Source: CAZWEZ01 sp964632795 (lineage in GTDB: Bacteria; Pseudomonadota; Alphaproteobacteria; Rhodospirillales; 2-02-FULL-58-16). Taken from it: a DNA stretch of 64,000 bases. The stretch lies in the NCBI GenBank assembly GCA_964632795.1, contig CAZWEZ010000002.1, positions 58,466 through 122,465 of the forward strand, written 5' to 3'. Positions 27,514-37,466 of this stretch are shown here, piece after piece. Position 1 is the stretch's first letter; each line of letters starts with the position of its first letter. The position numbers and the translations under genes are program-made. The notes beneath the pieces were generated by a model, which saw only the letters and a list, made by a program, of their open reading frames with translations, ran no database searches and was not told the DNA's origin.

Positions 27514-28742
27514 ACACCGATATTCTCATCTTCGGCGCCGAGCTTGACGCATTGATCGCCGCCCTTCGCCTGTCGCAACGCGGTCACGGTGTCCGCGTGC
27601 TGGCCGCCGGCGCCGGTTCCCTGCACTACGCGCCCGGCGGCATCCATATGCTCGGATACCTCTCCGAGGGTGACGGCGAGGCGGTGTCTTCGCCGATGGC
27701 CGGCATTTCGGCGCTGGACGTCCGCCATCCGTACCGGCTGCTTGGCGCGGAGCGGATCGAAAGCGCGCTGGACTGGTTCTTCGCCGCCGCCGGGAAGGCC
27801 GGCCTGAAGTTCCGGGTCAACGGAGCCAACGTCACGGCGCTGACCCCCGCCGGCCTGGGCTTGCCGGTGTACGCGCCGACGGAGAAGCAGGCGACGATGG
27901 AGGACCTGCGCGGCCGAAAAGTGGCGGTCGTCCGATTTCGCGGCCATCGCGACCTGCCCGCCGGTATCGTCGTATCCGGGCTGTCGCGCCAAGGCATCGA
28001 GACCACCCTGGTGACCGTCGATCCCCCCGGCCCGAGCCCCGAAAGCATCGACATGGCAAGGGCCTTCGACGGCCAGGCCGACTTCGGAAAGTACTTCGCC
28101 GGGATAAAAGCCTGTTTTCCCGAAGGGACCGAATGCGCCCTGTTCCCGGCCGTGCTTGGACTCGATTCTCACAACCGGGTCGCCGGCGAAGCGGAAGCGG
28201 CCCTGGGGATGCCGTGCCTCGAGGTTCCCACGTTGCCGCCAAGCGTTCCCGGCATCCGCCTGTACCGGGCGTTGACGCGGGAACTCGAGCGCAATGGGGT
28301 CTTGCTCCACCTTGGCGTCGAGGCCGGCGAAATCATTGCCGGCGATGGGAAATGCACGGCGGTCAGGGACGACATGGGCCGGGTGTACGAGGCTTCCGCC
28401 TTCATCGTCGCCACGGGCGGAGTCCTGATGGGAGGACTGGACGTCGATTCCTTCGGAAAGGTCCGTGAGACCACGTTCGCCCTGGAGGTCTTTCAGGGGG
28501 CGCCGCTGGACGCCCAAACGGTCGATCGGTCCCTGGCCGCGTTGCACCAAAGCGGCGTCGAATGCGACGCCAGCCTGCGCCCGGTGGCCGGCGGCAAGCG
28601 CGTCCATGACAACCTTTTCGTCACCGGCCGCACGCTGGGCCACTGGAATCCTTCCCTCGAGGCGTCTTCCGAGGGGGTTTCCATCGCCACCGGATGGGCG
28701 GCGGCGGAAGAAGCCCGGATATACCTTGAGGGGGAGGGTTGA
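27510..28742 (+). CDS. glpB: Anaerobic glycerol-3-phosphate dehydrogenase subunit B
   Basis: A 410-residue flavoprotein. The start ATG at 27510 overlaps the glpA stop by 4 nt. The N-terminus ILIFGAELDALIAALRLSQRGHGVRVLA is a degenerate dinucleotide fold, followed by LHYAPGGIHMLG and, near the C-terminus, NLFVTGRTLGHWNP. GlpB carries FMN-type redox chemistry between GlpA and the iron-sulphur subunit GlpC. The order here is A-B-K-C, with the kinase inserted before glpC. Confidence 0.88.
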   Translation: MNTDILIFGAELDALIAALRLSQRGHGVRVLAAGAGSLHYAPGGIHMLGYLSEGDGEAVSSPMAGISALDVRHPYRLLGAERIESALDWFFAAAGKAGLKFRVNGANVTALTPAGLGLPVYAPTEKQATMEDLRGRKVAVVRFRGHRDLPAGIVVSGLSRQGIETTLVTVDPPGPSPESIDMARAFDGQADFGKYFAGIKACFPEGTECALFPAVLGLDSHNRVAGEAEAALGMPCLEVPTLPPSVPGIRLYRALTRELERNGVLLHLGVEAGEIIAGDGKCTAVRDDMGRVYEASAFIVATGGVLMGGLDVDSFGKVRETTFALEVFQGAPLDAQTVDRSLAALHQSGVECDASLRPVAGGKRVHDNLFVTGRTLGHWNPSLEASSEGVSIATGWAAAEEARIYLEGEG

Positions 28743-28745
28743 GCC

Positions 28746-30239
28746 ATGGAAAGCGGGGTATACGTGGGGATCGATCACGGCGGCTCGACCACGACCGCCC
28801 TGGTTTTCGATACCGAACGCGGGAAACTGGCCAGTTTTTCGGTCCCCATGCCCAAGCAGACACCGCGGGTGGGCTGGGTCGAGCACCACCCGGACGACTT
28901 CGTGCGGACCAGCCTGGAGGCGGCGGCCGGGGCGCTCGGGCGGGCCGGCCTTTCGTGGCGCGATGTCCGCGCCCTGGGGATCGCCAACCAGGGCGAGACC
29001 TCCATGGCGTGGTCCAGGGAAAGCGGTCTGGCCATCGGCCCCGCCATTTCCTGGGAAGACCGCCGGACCACGGAGATATGTACGTCGTTGGCCGGCAGGG
29101 GGGTCGACGATCTGGTCCGCGAGCGGACCGGGGTCCTGCTCGACCCGTACTTCTCGGCGACCAAGTTCCGGTGGCTGATCGACAACGTCGAGGAGGCCAG
29201 GTCGGCCTTCGATCGAGGGACCCTCGGCTTCGGCGGCACGGATTCATACACCATCAACCGGCTCACCGGGGGCGAGGTCCATGCCACCGACGCCGCCACC
29301 GGATCGCGGACCGCGTTGTTCAACCTCAGGGGCGTGCATTGGGACCACGACCTGTTGGAGGCTTTCGGCCTGTCACCTTCGGCGATGCCCGAAATCCGCT
29401 CCAGTTGCGGCGATTACGGCACCGTCCGGCATCCCGAAATCGACGCCGCCGGAATCCGCATCACCGCCGACACGGTGGACGCCCACGCGGCGCTGTTCGC
29501 CCAGGGGTGTCGGGACGACACCACCGCCAAGGCGACCTACGGCACCGGAGCCTTCATCGAGACCAATACCGGGACCAGCCCCGTCGAACCCGACGGCAAG
29601 CTGCCGGTGTTCATCGCCTGGGAGATCGACGGCCGGGTCGATTACACCATCGAAGGGGGCGTCTTCTCGGTGGGTTCGGCTGTCGACTGGGTGGTCGGCT
29701 CGGGCCTTCTGCCGTCGGCCGCCGAATCTTCCGACCTCGCCGAGGGGGTTCCGGATTCCGGCGGGGTGGTCATGGTGCCGAGCTTTACCGGCCTCTCCGC
29801 GCCGCATTGGGAATCCGCCGCCAGGGCCTGCATCCTGGGCCTCGGTCTCGACACCACCGCCGGGCATATCGCCCGGGCGCTCCTCGACGGGATCGCTTTT
29901 CAATGCGCGGATATCGTGAGCGCCTTGAACCAAAGGCTCGGCGGCACTGTCAGGGAGGTCAGGGGCGACGGCGGCCCGACCCGCAACAGCTACCTCATGC
30001 AGCGTCAGGCCGACCTTCTGGAAATGCCGCTCACGGTGTCGCTGGAACCCGACATGACGGCGCTGGGGGCGGCGCTTCTGGCGGCCATCGGGGATGGCCA
30101 ACTGACCCAGCAGGAGGTTGCCGCCATGGACCGGGAAACCATCGTCTACGAACCCGGGATGGGCGGCGACGAACGCCAATCCCTGTGGGCGGAATGGCGC
30201 AAGACCGTCGCCGTGGCCAGCCAAAGGGCAAGAGCATGA
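28746..30239 (+). CDS. glpK: Glycerol kinase (FGGY family)
   Basis: A 497-residue kinase of normal family length. Motifs are GIDHGGSTTTALVF at the N-terminus, GWVEHHPDDF near residue 39, the GTDSYTINRLTGGEVHATDAATGSR block near 165, and MVPSFTGLSAPHWESAARACILGLGL near 340. It phosphorylates glycerol to glycerol-3-phosphate for GlpABC. It differs from classical GlpK at several positions, so a related polyol substrate is possible. The stop overlaps glpC. Confidence 0.88.
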   Translation: MESGVYVGIDHGGSTTTALVFDTERGKLASFSVPMPKQTPRVGWVEHHPDDFVRTSLEAAAGALGRAGLSWRDVRALGIANQGETSMAWSRESGLAIGPAISWEDRRTTEICTSLAGRGVDDLVRERTGVLLDPYFSATKFRWLIDNVEEARSAFDRGTLGFGGTDSYTINRLTGGEVHATDAATGSRTALFNLRGVHWDHDLLEAFGLSPSAMPEIRSSCGDYGTVRHPEIDAAGIRITADTVDAHAALFAQGCRDDTTAKATYGTGAFIETNTGTSPVEPDGKLPVFIAWEIDGRVDYTIEGGVFSVGSAVDWVVGSGLLPSAAESSDLAEGVPDSGGVVMVPSFTGLSAPHWESAARACILGLGLDTTAGHIARALLDGIAFQCADIVSALNQRLGGTVREVRGDGGPTRNSYLMQRQADLLEMPLTVSLEPDMTALGAALLAAIGDGQLTQQEVAAMDRETIVYEPGMGGDERQSLWAEWRKTVAVASQRARA

Positions 30240-31474
30240 CCGACGGCCGGGATGGGGTCCTCGGCACCATGGACCGGTGTACCAAGTGCGGCATCTGCCA
30301 GTCCTACTGTCCCGTCTCGGCGGCCACCACCCTCTTCCCCGGCCCCAAGTACACGGGTCCGCAAGCCCAGCGGTTTCGCGTCATCGAACCGACAGCCGAC
30401 ATCTCTCCGGCGCTGTGCAGCGGTTGCGGGGTGTGCACCAGCGTCTGCCCCAACGGTGTCGCGATCGCCGACATCATTACCATCGCCAAGGCCGCAATGG
30501 CCGGCGGCGGTAAAAATTTGCCGATCAGGCAACGCCTCCTCAACCGTCCCGACATGATTGGCCTGCTCGGCGGACGAACCCCCGCCCTGACCAACGGAAT
30601 CCTCGCCAACCGGTTCCTGCGCGGCCTCGCCGAGCGCCTGATCGGCATCCACCGCAAGGCCCCGCTACCCAAGGTCAGCGGCCCCGTGTTCCGCCGCTGG
30701 CTGAACGCCCATGGCCAGCCGGACGGCCCCATGGTCACGTATTATTCCGGCTGCGCCGTCGAGAACTACGATCCCCACGTCGGGATCGCGCTGGTCCGGG
30801 TGATGAACCGTCTCGGCTTCCATGTCGAGGCGCCGAGCGAGGCGTGTTGTTCCCTGCCGATGCTGTCGAGCGGCGAATGGGAGGCCGCCTCGAGCCGCGC
30901 CGATAAACTCATCGACGAGCTGAGCCCCGCCGCCGAGGCCGGCCGCCCCATTATCTCCACCTCGATCAGTTGCGGCCTGGCGATCAGAGCCAAATACGCC
31001 ACATACCTCAACCGCCTGGACGACAAATCGAAACGGGTCGCCGGAGCCGTCGTCGACGTCTGCGAGTTTCTGCGCGACGGCCATGACGAAGAACTCGCCT
31101 CGTTCCTGACCCCCCTGCCCCTACGAATTCTTTACCACGGCCCATGTCAACTCCGCGGACACCGCATGGGGATGCCGGCGGTGGAACTCCTGCGCCTGAT
31201 CCCGGAGCTGTCGAGCGAACTGTCCCAAGCCGATTGCTGTGGGGTATCGGGAACCTATGGCTACGACGCCGAAAAATACGACATCGCCAACGCCGTCGGC
31301 AGGACGCTTTTCGATCAGGTGGCGGAAACCGGGCCGGACCTCATCGTCTGCGACAGCGAGACATGCCGGTGGAACATAGAACAGGAAACGGGCGTGCCCT
31401 GCCGTCACCCCATCGAGGTCCTCGCCGCCGCCATCTTCGGGGAAGACCCGGCGCACAGGGAACCCCTGCCATAG
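30236..31474 (+). CDS. glpC: Anaerobic glycerol-3-phosphate dehydrogenase iron-sulphur subunit C
   Basis: A 412-residue protein with two [4Fe-4S] ferredoxin motifs, CTKCGICQSYCP (about 15-26) and CSGCGVCTSVCP (about 62-73). Two CCG-type cysteine-rich domains follow (EACCSLP and ADCCGVSGTYG) of the heterodisulphide-reductase kind. It links the GlpAB flavins to the membrane quinone pool. The ATG at 30236 overlaps the kinase stop. It is the last gene of the divergon. Confidence 0.92.
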   Translation: MTDGRDGVLGTMDRCTKCGICQSYCPVSAATTLFPGPKYTGPQAQRFRVIEPTADISPALCSGCGVCTSVCPNGVAIADIITIAKAAMAGGGKNLPIRQRLLNRPDMIGLLGGRTPALTNGILANRFLRGLAERLIGIHRKAPLPKVSGPVFRRWLNAHGQPDGPMVTYYSGCAVENYDPHVGIALVRVMNRLGFHVEAPSEACCSLPMLSSGEWEAASSRADKLIDELSPAAEAGRPIISTSISCGLAIRAKYATYLNRLDDKSKRVAGAVVDVCEFLRDGHDEELASFLTPLPLRILYHGPCQLRGHRMGMPAVELLRLIPELSSELSQADCCGVSGTYGYDAEKYDIANAVGRTLFDQVAETGPDLIVCDSETCRWNIEQETGVPCRHPIEVLAAAIFGEDPAHREPLP

Positions 31475-31525
31475 CTCGCCTCTGAAACTTTCCAGGCTTT
31501 CCCCAATAATCGGTTGATCCGACAT

Positions 31526-33007
31526 CTATCCGCCGAGCGCCCGGGCCATCTTTTGAACGGCCGGGCGGATTTTTTCCACCGGGGTGCAACAGAATCCCAA
31601 GAACAGGCCGGGGCGCGGCTGTTGCTCGTTGAAGTAGAACGATATGGGAAAGCTCGAGACGCCGAGTTCCGATATCTTGCGTCTGGCCACCAAGTCATCG
31701 CTACCCGAAGAAAGCCAGCCGATGACGTTCATCCCGGCCCGCGCCGGCGACACGTTCATAATGCCGTCGAGATCGCCGCGGATGGCATCTACGATGGCAT
31801 CTTGACGTTCGGCGTAAACCTGACGCATGCGCCGAACATGGGTCGAAAAATAACCGTTATCGATAAAATCCGCGAGCACCGCCTGGGGAAGGGTGGACAC
31901 GCCGCGGGTCAACAGATGCACGGCGGCGCTGTACGCGTCCACCAGTCCCGGCGGCGCCACCAGATAGCCGATACGCAGCGACGGGAAGAGCACCTTGCTC
32001 AAGGTCCCGATATAGATGACCCGGCCGTTGCGGTCTATGGTCTGCAGGGGAGCCAGCGGGGCACTGGAAAAGCGGAATTCGCTGTCGTAGTCGTCTTCGA
32101 CGATCCAACTCTTGTTTCGGGTCGCCCAAGCCAGCAGCTCCAGGCGCCGAGGCAGGCTCAATGTCACGCCCAGGGGATATTGGTGTGAAGGCGCGACCAC
32201 GGCCAGGCGCGCGTCCGGCTTGCTGGCGATACCGGCGGAAACCTTCATCCCGTTGTTATCGACCGGGACGTTGACGATGGAAGCCCCAAGACCGATGAGC
32301 ATATCGCGCATGGTCAAAAAGCAGGGGTCTTCCATCAACACCGCATCGCCGGGATCGAGAAGAATCCAGGCTGTGAGACTCAAGGCCATCTGCGCCCCGG
32401 CAACCACGATGACCTGGCCCTCGTCACACTTGATCCCGCGGGCATCGCGCAGATAGGCGGCGATCGCCCGACGCAAAGGCGGGTATCCCAGCGGGCTCCC
32501 ATAGTTGAGCATTTCGAGTGCCGGTTGGCGATGCCGGCGCGCCGTGAGCCGCGCCCAAACGCCGAAGGGGAATTGGTCGTAGGCCGGTTGGTTGGGGACG
32601 AAGGCGGTCGGCACCTGTGGCGGGTTGTTGGACCGGGTTTTCGCCACCAGGGCGCCCCGCCGCGACAGAATGATCTCCGGCTTCGCTGGCCCGGTCCGGA
32701 GCCTGCCCGGTAGCGGCGGTTCCATGATCTGTTCGCTAAGGTCGGTCCCGACAAAAGTGCCGGCCCCAACCCTGCCTTCGAGAAAACCTTCGGCGATCAG
32801 TTGTTCGAAGGCCGTCACCACGCTCGTCCGCGAGACTCCGAGTTGCTTTGCCAGGATACGGCTGGAAGGCAGCCGCAACCCCGACGGCAGGCGTCCGGAA
32901 AGAACCGCCTGGCGGATCTGCGCGCCCAATTGCTGAAACAGCGGAACGGAGGAGTTCCGATCCAGGTTGACGAAGGAGAAAAGAGCGACCCCCACCCGTT
33001 TCCGCAT
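31526..33007 (-). CDS. MocR/PdxR-type regulator (GntR helix-turn-helix plus aminotransferase domain)
   Basis: A 493-residue regulator. The GntR winged helix is at about residues 16-82 (PLFQQLGAQIRQAVLSGRLPSGLRLPSSRILAKQLGVSRTSVVTAFE in its core). A fold-type I aminotransferase domain lies at about 125-490, with PLP lysine in GTLSKVLFPSLRIGY. Effectors in this family are amino compounds that react with PLP. It is divergent from the oligopeptide-type transporter and probably controls it, which hints at an amine-bearing ligand such as an ethanolamine ester (inference). Confidence 0.92.
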   Translation of the reverse strand: MRKRVGVALFSFVNLDRNSSVPLFQQLGAQIRQAVLSGRLPSGLRLPSSRILAKQLGVSRTSVVTAFEQLIAEGFLEGRVGAGTFVGTDLSEQIMEPPLPGRLRTGPAKPEIILSRRGALVAKTRSNNPPQVPTAFVPNQPAYDQFPFGVWARLTARRHRQPALEMLNYGSPLGYPPLRRAIAAYLRDARGIKCDEGQVIVVAGAQMALSLTAWILLDPGDAVLMEDPCFLTMRDMLIGLGASIVNVPVDNNGMKVSAGIASKPDARLAVVAPSHQYPLGVTLSLPRRLELLAWATRNKSWIVEDDYDSEFRFSSAPLAPLQTIDRNGRVIYIGTLSKVLFPSLRIGYLVAPPGLVDAYSAAVHLLTRGVSTLPQAVLADFIDNGYFSTHVRRMRQVYAERQDAIVDAIRGDLDGIMNVSPARAGMNVIGWLSSGSDDLVARRKISELGVSSFPISFYFNEQQPRPGLFLGFCCTPVEKIRPAVQKMARALGG

Positions 33008-33132
33008 CGCCCTCCCCCGAAAGAAACCAAATATGCCGCCAGGAAATTGGTATGATCGATATGGCGGAAATGGATATTAACACCAATGCCAATCTGGGTC
33101 TAATGTCGGATAGTCGCCACCATCATGGCGGA

Positions 33133-33156
33133 CCGCCGGTATGCCGGCGGTTTGTT
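33133..33156 (+). promoter_or_regulatory. Leader hairpin upstream of the binding-protein gene
   Basis: CCGCCGG and CCGGCGG (33133-33139, 33144-33150) form a 7-bp stem with a TATG loop, followed by TTTGTT. It lies in the leader between the MocR gene and the transporter and could act as an attenuator. Confidence 0.4.
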
Positions 33157-33216
33157 ATCGACCGGTGCAAAAGAAAAATAATTACGCGGCAACAGCCAAA
33201 CAGGAGGAGAAGACCA

Positions 33217-35226
33217 ATGTCATTCAGATACCGTAAAGGCGTCCGAACGGGGACCATCATTTCACTCATTGCGGGGCTGGGCATCGCCTTCGCGGCGACG
33301 GCGCAGGCGGCCGGTTGCCCGACGGTTGCCGATCCCCAGGGGGTGAAACCTGAACACCCGCAGCAGATGGACCTTGCCGAATTCGAGAAGCAGACGGGCA
33401 CAAGCCTGACGTTTACCGAAAACCCGTTTTTTGCCGAGCGCGTCAAGGCCTGGACATTGCCGCCGGTCGTGGAACGGCTGCCCTGGGAGCCGTTGGTGGT
33501 GCTGCCCTATGACGAATGCGGCAAGTACGGCGGAACCCTGCGCGGCATGGCCCGCAAGTACGAGTCGGGAACCTCGGAGATCCTCGCCTGGCGTCAAGAC
33601 AACATGGTCCGCATTCTCGACGACGGCCAGACCGTCGTTCCCAACGTGGCCAAGGCCTGGAAATGGAACGACACCTACACCGAGATCACTTTTTTCCTGC
33701 GCAAGGGCCACAGATGGTCCGACGGCGCCCCCTTCACCGCCGATGACGTGACCTTCTGGGCCAATGACATCATCAACAACAAGGATATCCATAAGACGAC
33801 GCCGGCACCTTGGAACATCGGCATGAGGGCCGAAAAGATCGATGATGCGACGGTCAAGCTGATCTTCGACAAGCCCTATCCGGCGTTTTTGAGCTACAAC
33901 GCCGGGATGGGTTCCTACTTCACGATCTTCGAGGCCAAGCATTTCCTGGCGCCGCTGCACATCGACTACAACCCGAAGGCCGACGAGCAAGCCAAGGCGG
34001 CCGGGTACGACGGCTGGGTGCAACGCTTCACCAAGTTCTGGAACAAGTGGAAAGATGCGACAACGGCGATTCCCGAGGGGGTCAGGATTCCGACCCTGGA
34101 AAGCCATCTCATGGTTTCGCCGTTGACCACGCAGCGTCGGAACTATGAAGCCAATCCTTACTTCTTCAAAGTCGATACCAGTGGCCAGCAACTGCCATAT
34201 ATCAACAAAATCAACGAACGGTTCCTCAACTCCGAACTCTGGCCCCTGGAGATCATGAACGGCAATGTGGACCAGAAGTCCCAGAACATGCCGTTGATCG
34301 ACTACCCGATCCTCAAGGAAAACGAGGCCAAGGGCGGATACACCCTGCAACTGCCGCCGGGGGCCTTCGCGCCAGTGCTGTTCTTCAACCAAACCCACAA
34401 GGACCCGGTGCTTCGCAAGATCTACGGCGATGTGCGTTTCCGTCAGGCAATGTCGCTGGCCATGGACCGCGACGAGTTGAACGAGGTGATGTTCCTGGGC
34501 TTGGGCACACCCCGTCAGGCCGTGCCGATCGGCACCAAGTTCGTAACCAAGGAACAGGAAAATTACCTGATCGAATACGACCCGAAGCGGGCCAACGCGC
34601 TGCTCGACGAGATGGGATTGAAGAAGGGTTCTGATGGTATGCGGTTACGTTCCGACGGCAAGCCGTTGACCATTCTTTGGGAGTATACCACCCAGTATAC
34701 GTATTCTCCCGAGTTTCCGACTCTGATCGCGGGCTGGTGGAAGGACGTTGGGGTCAACGTGATCACCAAGGAGACCACCACCCAGCTCCATCGCGAGCAG
34801 GCAACGGCCAATAACTACGACATCCACATGGGATGGTCCGATCCTTACGAGACGATAATCATCTCAAACATCGCAGTGATGATCGTTCCGTTCGAGGACC
34901 TGTCGCCCAAGTTCACCCCGTGGCGCGATTGGCTGGTGAGCGACGGCAAGGAGGGCGAAGAGCCGCCCCAATGGGCCAAGAGACTCGACGAACTCGGCAA
35001 GGAATGGGTGACGGTCTTGCCGCACAGCGAACGATACCTGGAACTGGGAAAGGAACTCGTAAAAATCCACCTGGACAACCTGATTATCATTGGCACGGTC
35101 GGTGAAATTCCGATTACCAATGTGGTCAGCAACAAGCTTGGAAACACCCCCCAGTGGGGCATCGACAACTACGGCTACGGCTATTCATACGCGTACCGCG
35201 CCGATCAGTGGTACTTCAAGGAGTAG
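33217..35226 (+). CDS. Family 5 extracellular solute-binding protein, long form
   Basis: A 669-residue periplasmic binding protein. AGGAGGAG at 33202-33209 sets the ATG at 33217; a signal peptide of about 35 residues ends near AAG. The SBP_bac_5 core shows VPNVAKAWKWNDTYTEITFFLRKGHRWSDGAPFTADDV in its middle, the hallmark segment of oligopeptide-type binders. It is about 130 residues longer than DppA/OppA, like the long YejA-type group. A ligand cannot be named; the locus suggests a phosphoester or phosphonate compound (inference). Confidence 0.9.
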   Translation: MSFRYRKGVRTGTIISLIAGLGIAFAATAQAAGCPTVADPQGVKPEHPQQMDLAEFEKQTGTSLTFTENPFFAERVKAWTLPPVVERLPWEPLVVLPYDECGKYGGTLRGMARKYESGTSEILAWRQDNMVRILDDGQTVVPNVAKAWKWNDTYTEITFFLRKGHRWSDGAPFTADDVTFWANDIINNKDIHKTTPAPWNIGMRAEKIDDATVKLIFDKPYPAFLSYNAGMGSYFTIFEAKHFLAPLHIDYNPKADEQAKAAGYDGWVQRFTKFWNKWKDATTAIPEGVRIPTLESHLMVSPLTTQRRNYEANPYFFKVDTSGQQLPYINKINERFLNSELWPLEIMNGNVDQKSQNMPLIDYPILKENEAKGGYTLQLPPGAFAPVLFFNQTHKDPVLRKIYGDVRFRQAMSLAMDRDELNEVMFLGLGTPRQAVPIGTKFVTKEQENYLIEYDPKRANALLDEMGLKKGSDGMRLRSDGKPLTILWEYTTQYTYSPEFPTLIAGWWKDVGVNVITKETTTQLHREQATANNYDIHMGWSDPYETIIISNIAVMIVPFEDLSPKFTPWRDWLVSDGKEGEEPPQWAKRLDELGKEWVTVLPHSERYLELGKELVKIHLDNLIIIGTVGEIPITNVVSNKLGNTPQWGIDNYGYGYSYAYRADQWYFKE

Positions 35227-35246
35227 CTCGTCGATAATCATAGCGA

Positions 35247-35297
35247 ATTGGGCAATGCCGAGTCGGGAATACGCCTCCTGATGAAGCATTGCCCAAT
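35247..35297 (+). promoter_or_regulatory. Intra-operon 12-bp stem-loop after the binding-protein gene
   Basis: ATTGGGCAATGC (35247-35258) and its exact complement (35286-35297) enclose a 27-nt loop. It has no T-tract, so it is more likely an RNA-stability element protecting the binding-protein message than a terminator. Confidence 0.5.
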
Positions 35298-35333
35298 AAG
35301 TTTCGGTCCGCCATGACAAGGTCCGGATAATCC

Positions 35334-36326
35334 ATGTTCAGCATTGTCATTAACCGTCTCCTGTCGGCCACCCTGATGATGTTGGCCATTTCCGTGGTGG
35401 CGTTTACCCTTATCCAGCTGCCGCCGGGGGACTTCGTCGATTCCTACGTCAACAAAAAGCAACAGAGCGGCGTGATCATGACCAAGGGCGAGGTCGCCGA
35501 TATGCGCCGCAACCTCGGTCTCGACCGGCCGATGTATGTCCAGTATTTCGATTGGATCGGCAACGTCGCGCAAGGCGACTTAGGCTTCTCCTGGGAATAT
35601 CATCGCCCGGTTTCCGAAGTTATCGGCGAACGACTGCCGCTGACGCTGATCCTGGCTTTTACCACTTTGTTGTTCACTTATCTGACCGCCATACCGATCG
35701 GCATATACTCGGCGGTCCGGCAATATTCGGTCGGCGATCATGCCTTCACGGTCCTCGGTTATATCGGCTTGGCGACGCCGAATTTCATGTTTGCCCTCGT
35801 TCTGCTCTATTTCGCCCACGTTTTCTTCGGCACCAGCGCCGGCGGCCTCTTTTCCGCCGAGTTCGAGACCGCCCCTTGGTCATGGGACCGGGTTGTCGAC
35901 CTGTTGGCCCATTTATGGGTCCCGGTCGTTGTCCTCGGTACCGCGGGAACGGCCTTTCAAATCCGCACCATGCGGGCGACGCTGCTCGACGAAGTAAACA
36001 AGCTGTACGTGACGGCGGCCCGGGCCAGCGGGTTGAGCGAGTTTCGGCTGCTGATCAAGTATCCGGTTCGGATGGCGATCAATCCGATCGTCAGCACCAT
36101 CGGCTGGGAACTGACCAACATTATTTCCGGTGCCCCGATCGTCGGCATCGTCCTGTCGCTGCCCGACACGGGACCGTTGTTCGTCGACGCCCTTTTGAAT
36201 TCCGACCTGTATCTGGCCGGGGCGTTGATCCTCATCTATTGCTTCCTGGTCATTCTTGGCACACTCATTTCGGATCTCTTGCTGGTTGCGCTTGATCCGC
36301 GAATTCGCATGGGAAGTACAGCCTAG
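35334..36326 (+). CDS. Oligopeptide-type ABC permease, DppB-like
   Basis: A 330-residue membrane protein of the BPD_transp_1 family with six helices. It has the usual DppB opening (LLSATLMMLAISVVAFTLIQLPPGDF) and the EAA-loop TAARASGLSEFRLLIKYPVRMA near residue 222. It pairs with the DppC-like subunit, which begins right after its stop codon. Confidence 0.93.
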   Translation: MFSIVINRLLSATLMMLAISVVAFTLIQLPPGDFVDSYVNKKQQSGVIMTKGEVADMRRNLGLDRPMYVQYFDWIGNVAQGDLGFSWEYHRPVSEVIGERLPLTLILAFTTLLFTYLTAIPIGIYSAVRQYSVGDHAFTVLGYIGLATPNFMFALVLLYFAHVFFGTSAGGLFSAEFETAPWSWDRVVDLLAHLWVPVVVLGTAGTAFQIRTMRATLLDEVNKLYVTAARASGLSEFRLLIKYPVRMAINPIVSTIGWELTNIISGAPIVGIVLSLPDTGPLFVDALLNSDLYLAGALILIYCFLVILGTLISDLLLVALDPRIRMGSTA

Positions 36327-37466
36327 ATGATATCCGCTGGAACCACCGTGATTGCCCCAACCCGAACGGCGGCGGCGCGGCGTACCGACACCGCCACCCA
36401 CTGGCAGTTGATGTGGTGGAAATTCCGGCGGCACAAGATGGCGCTGCTCGGCGGGAGTGTCCTCGCTTTCCTGGTGGCCATCTCTCTGTTCGCCGAATTC
36501 ACCGCCCCCTACACGCCACAGGAGCGGACGAGAAAGTACACTCAGGGCCGGCCCATGGGCTTCCACTTCATCGACGCGCAAGGTTCCTTTCACCTGCGGC
36601 CCTTCGTCTATGGCCGGGTCACCAAGCGGGACAAAGTGACGCTACGGCTGGTCCCAACAGTCGATACGGACACGCGGTGGCCGTTCAAGTTCTTCGTCCG
36701 CGGGGACCGATACAAGATATGGGGGGTGTTCGAAAGCGATATCCATCTCTTCGGCGTCGAGGGAAAGCGGGCGTTCTTTCATCTGCTGGGAACCGATCAA
36801 TTGGGGCGTGACATATTCTCGCGCCTCCTTTACGCCACCCGGACATCCCTGTCGATCGGCGCCATTGGCGTCATGCTGTCGTTCTTATTGGGGATCATGC
36901 TGGGCGGGATTGCCGGTTACTTCGGCGGCATGGTGGACAACCTGATCATGCGGTTGATCGAATTCATCCGCTCGATCCCGACCCTTCCCCTGTGGCTGGC
37001 CTTGGCGGCGGCGCTGCCCCGCGAATGGACGGCATTGCAGGTTTACATATCGATCACGGCAATTCTCGCGCTCATCGGATGGACGCATTTGGCGCGGCGT
37101 GTCCGAGGCAAGCTTTTGTCCCTGCGCGAGGAGGAATTCATCCTCGCCGCGCGGCTGTCGGGCTGTAGCCACACCCGGATCGTTCTCCGCCATATGCTGC
37201 CGTCCTTCATGAGCTACCTGATCGTCGATCTGACGATTTCGTTTCCCTACATCATCATGGCGGAAACGGCGCTCAGCTTCCTCGGGCTGGGCATGCGCGA
37301 ACCGATCGTCAGTTGGGGGGTTATGCTTTATTCCGCCCAGAACATCCGTTCGATGATCCTGATGCCGTGGCTGTTGATCCCGGGACTGGTGGTCATCATC
37401 GCGGTCATCGCCTTCAACTTCCTTGGTGACGGCATGCGTGACGCGGCCGACCCATATTCGACGTGA
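36327..37466 (+). CDS. Oligopeptide-type ABC permease, DppC-like with periplasmic insertion
   Basis: A 379-residue membrane protein. The first helix at about 44-65 is followed by a roughly 90-residue extracytoplasmic insertion (about 68-155) before LLGTDQLGRDIFSRLLYATRTSLSIG. The EAA loop is LAARLSGCSHTRIVLRHMLPSF near 273. The insertion accompanies the long binding protein, as in YejE-type systems. The ATG directly follows the DppB-like stop. Confidence 0.92.
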   Translation: MISAGTTVIAPTRTAAARRTDTATHWQLMWWKFRRHKMALLGGSVLAFLVAISLFAEFTAPYTPQERTRKYTQGRPMGFHFIDAQGSFHLRPFVYGRVTKRDKVTLRLVPTVDTDTRWPFKFFVRGDRYKIWGVFESDIHLFGVEGKRAFFHLLGTDQLGRDIFSRLLYATRTSLSIGAIGVMLSFLLGIMLGGIAGYFGGMVDNLIMRLIEFIRSIPTLPLWLALAAALPREWTALQVYISITAILALIGWTHLARRVRGKLLSLREEEFILAARLSGCSHTRIVLRHMLPSFMSYLIVDLTISFPYIIMAETALSFLGLGMREPIVSWGVMLYSAQNIRSMILMPWLLIPGLVVIIAVIAFNFLGDGMRDAADPYST

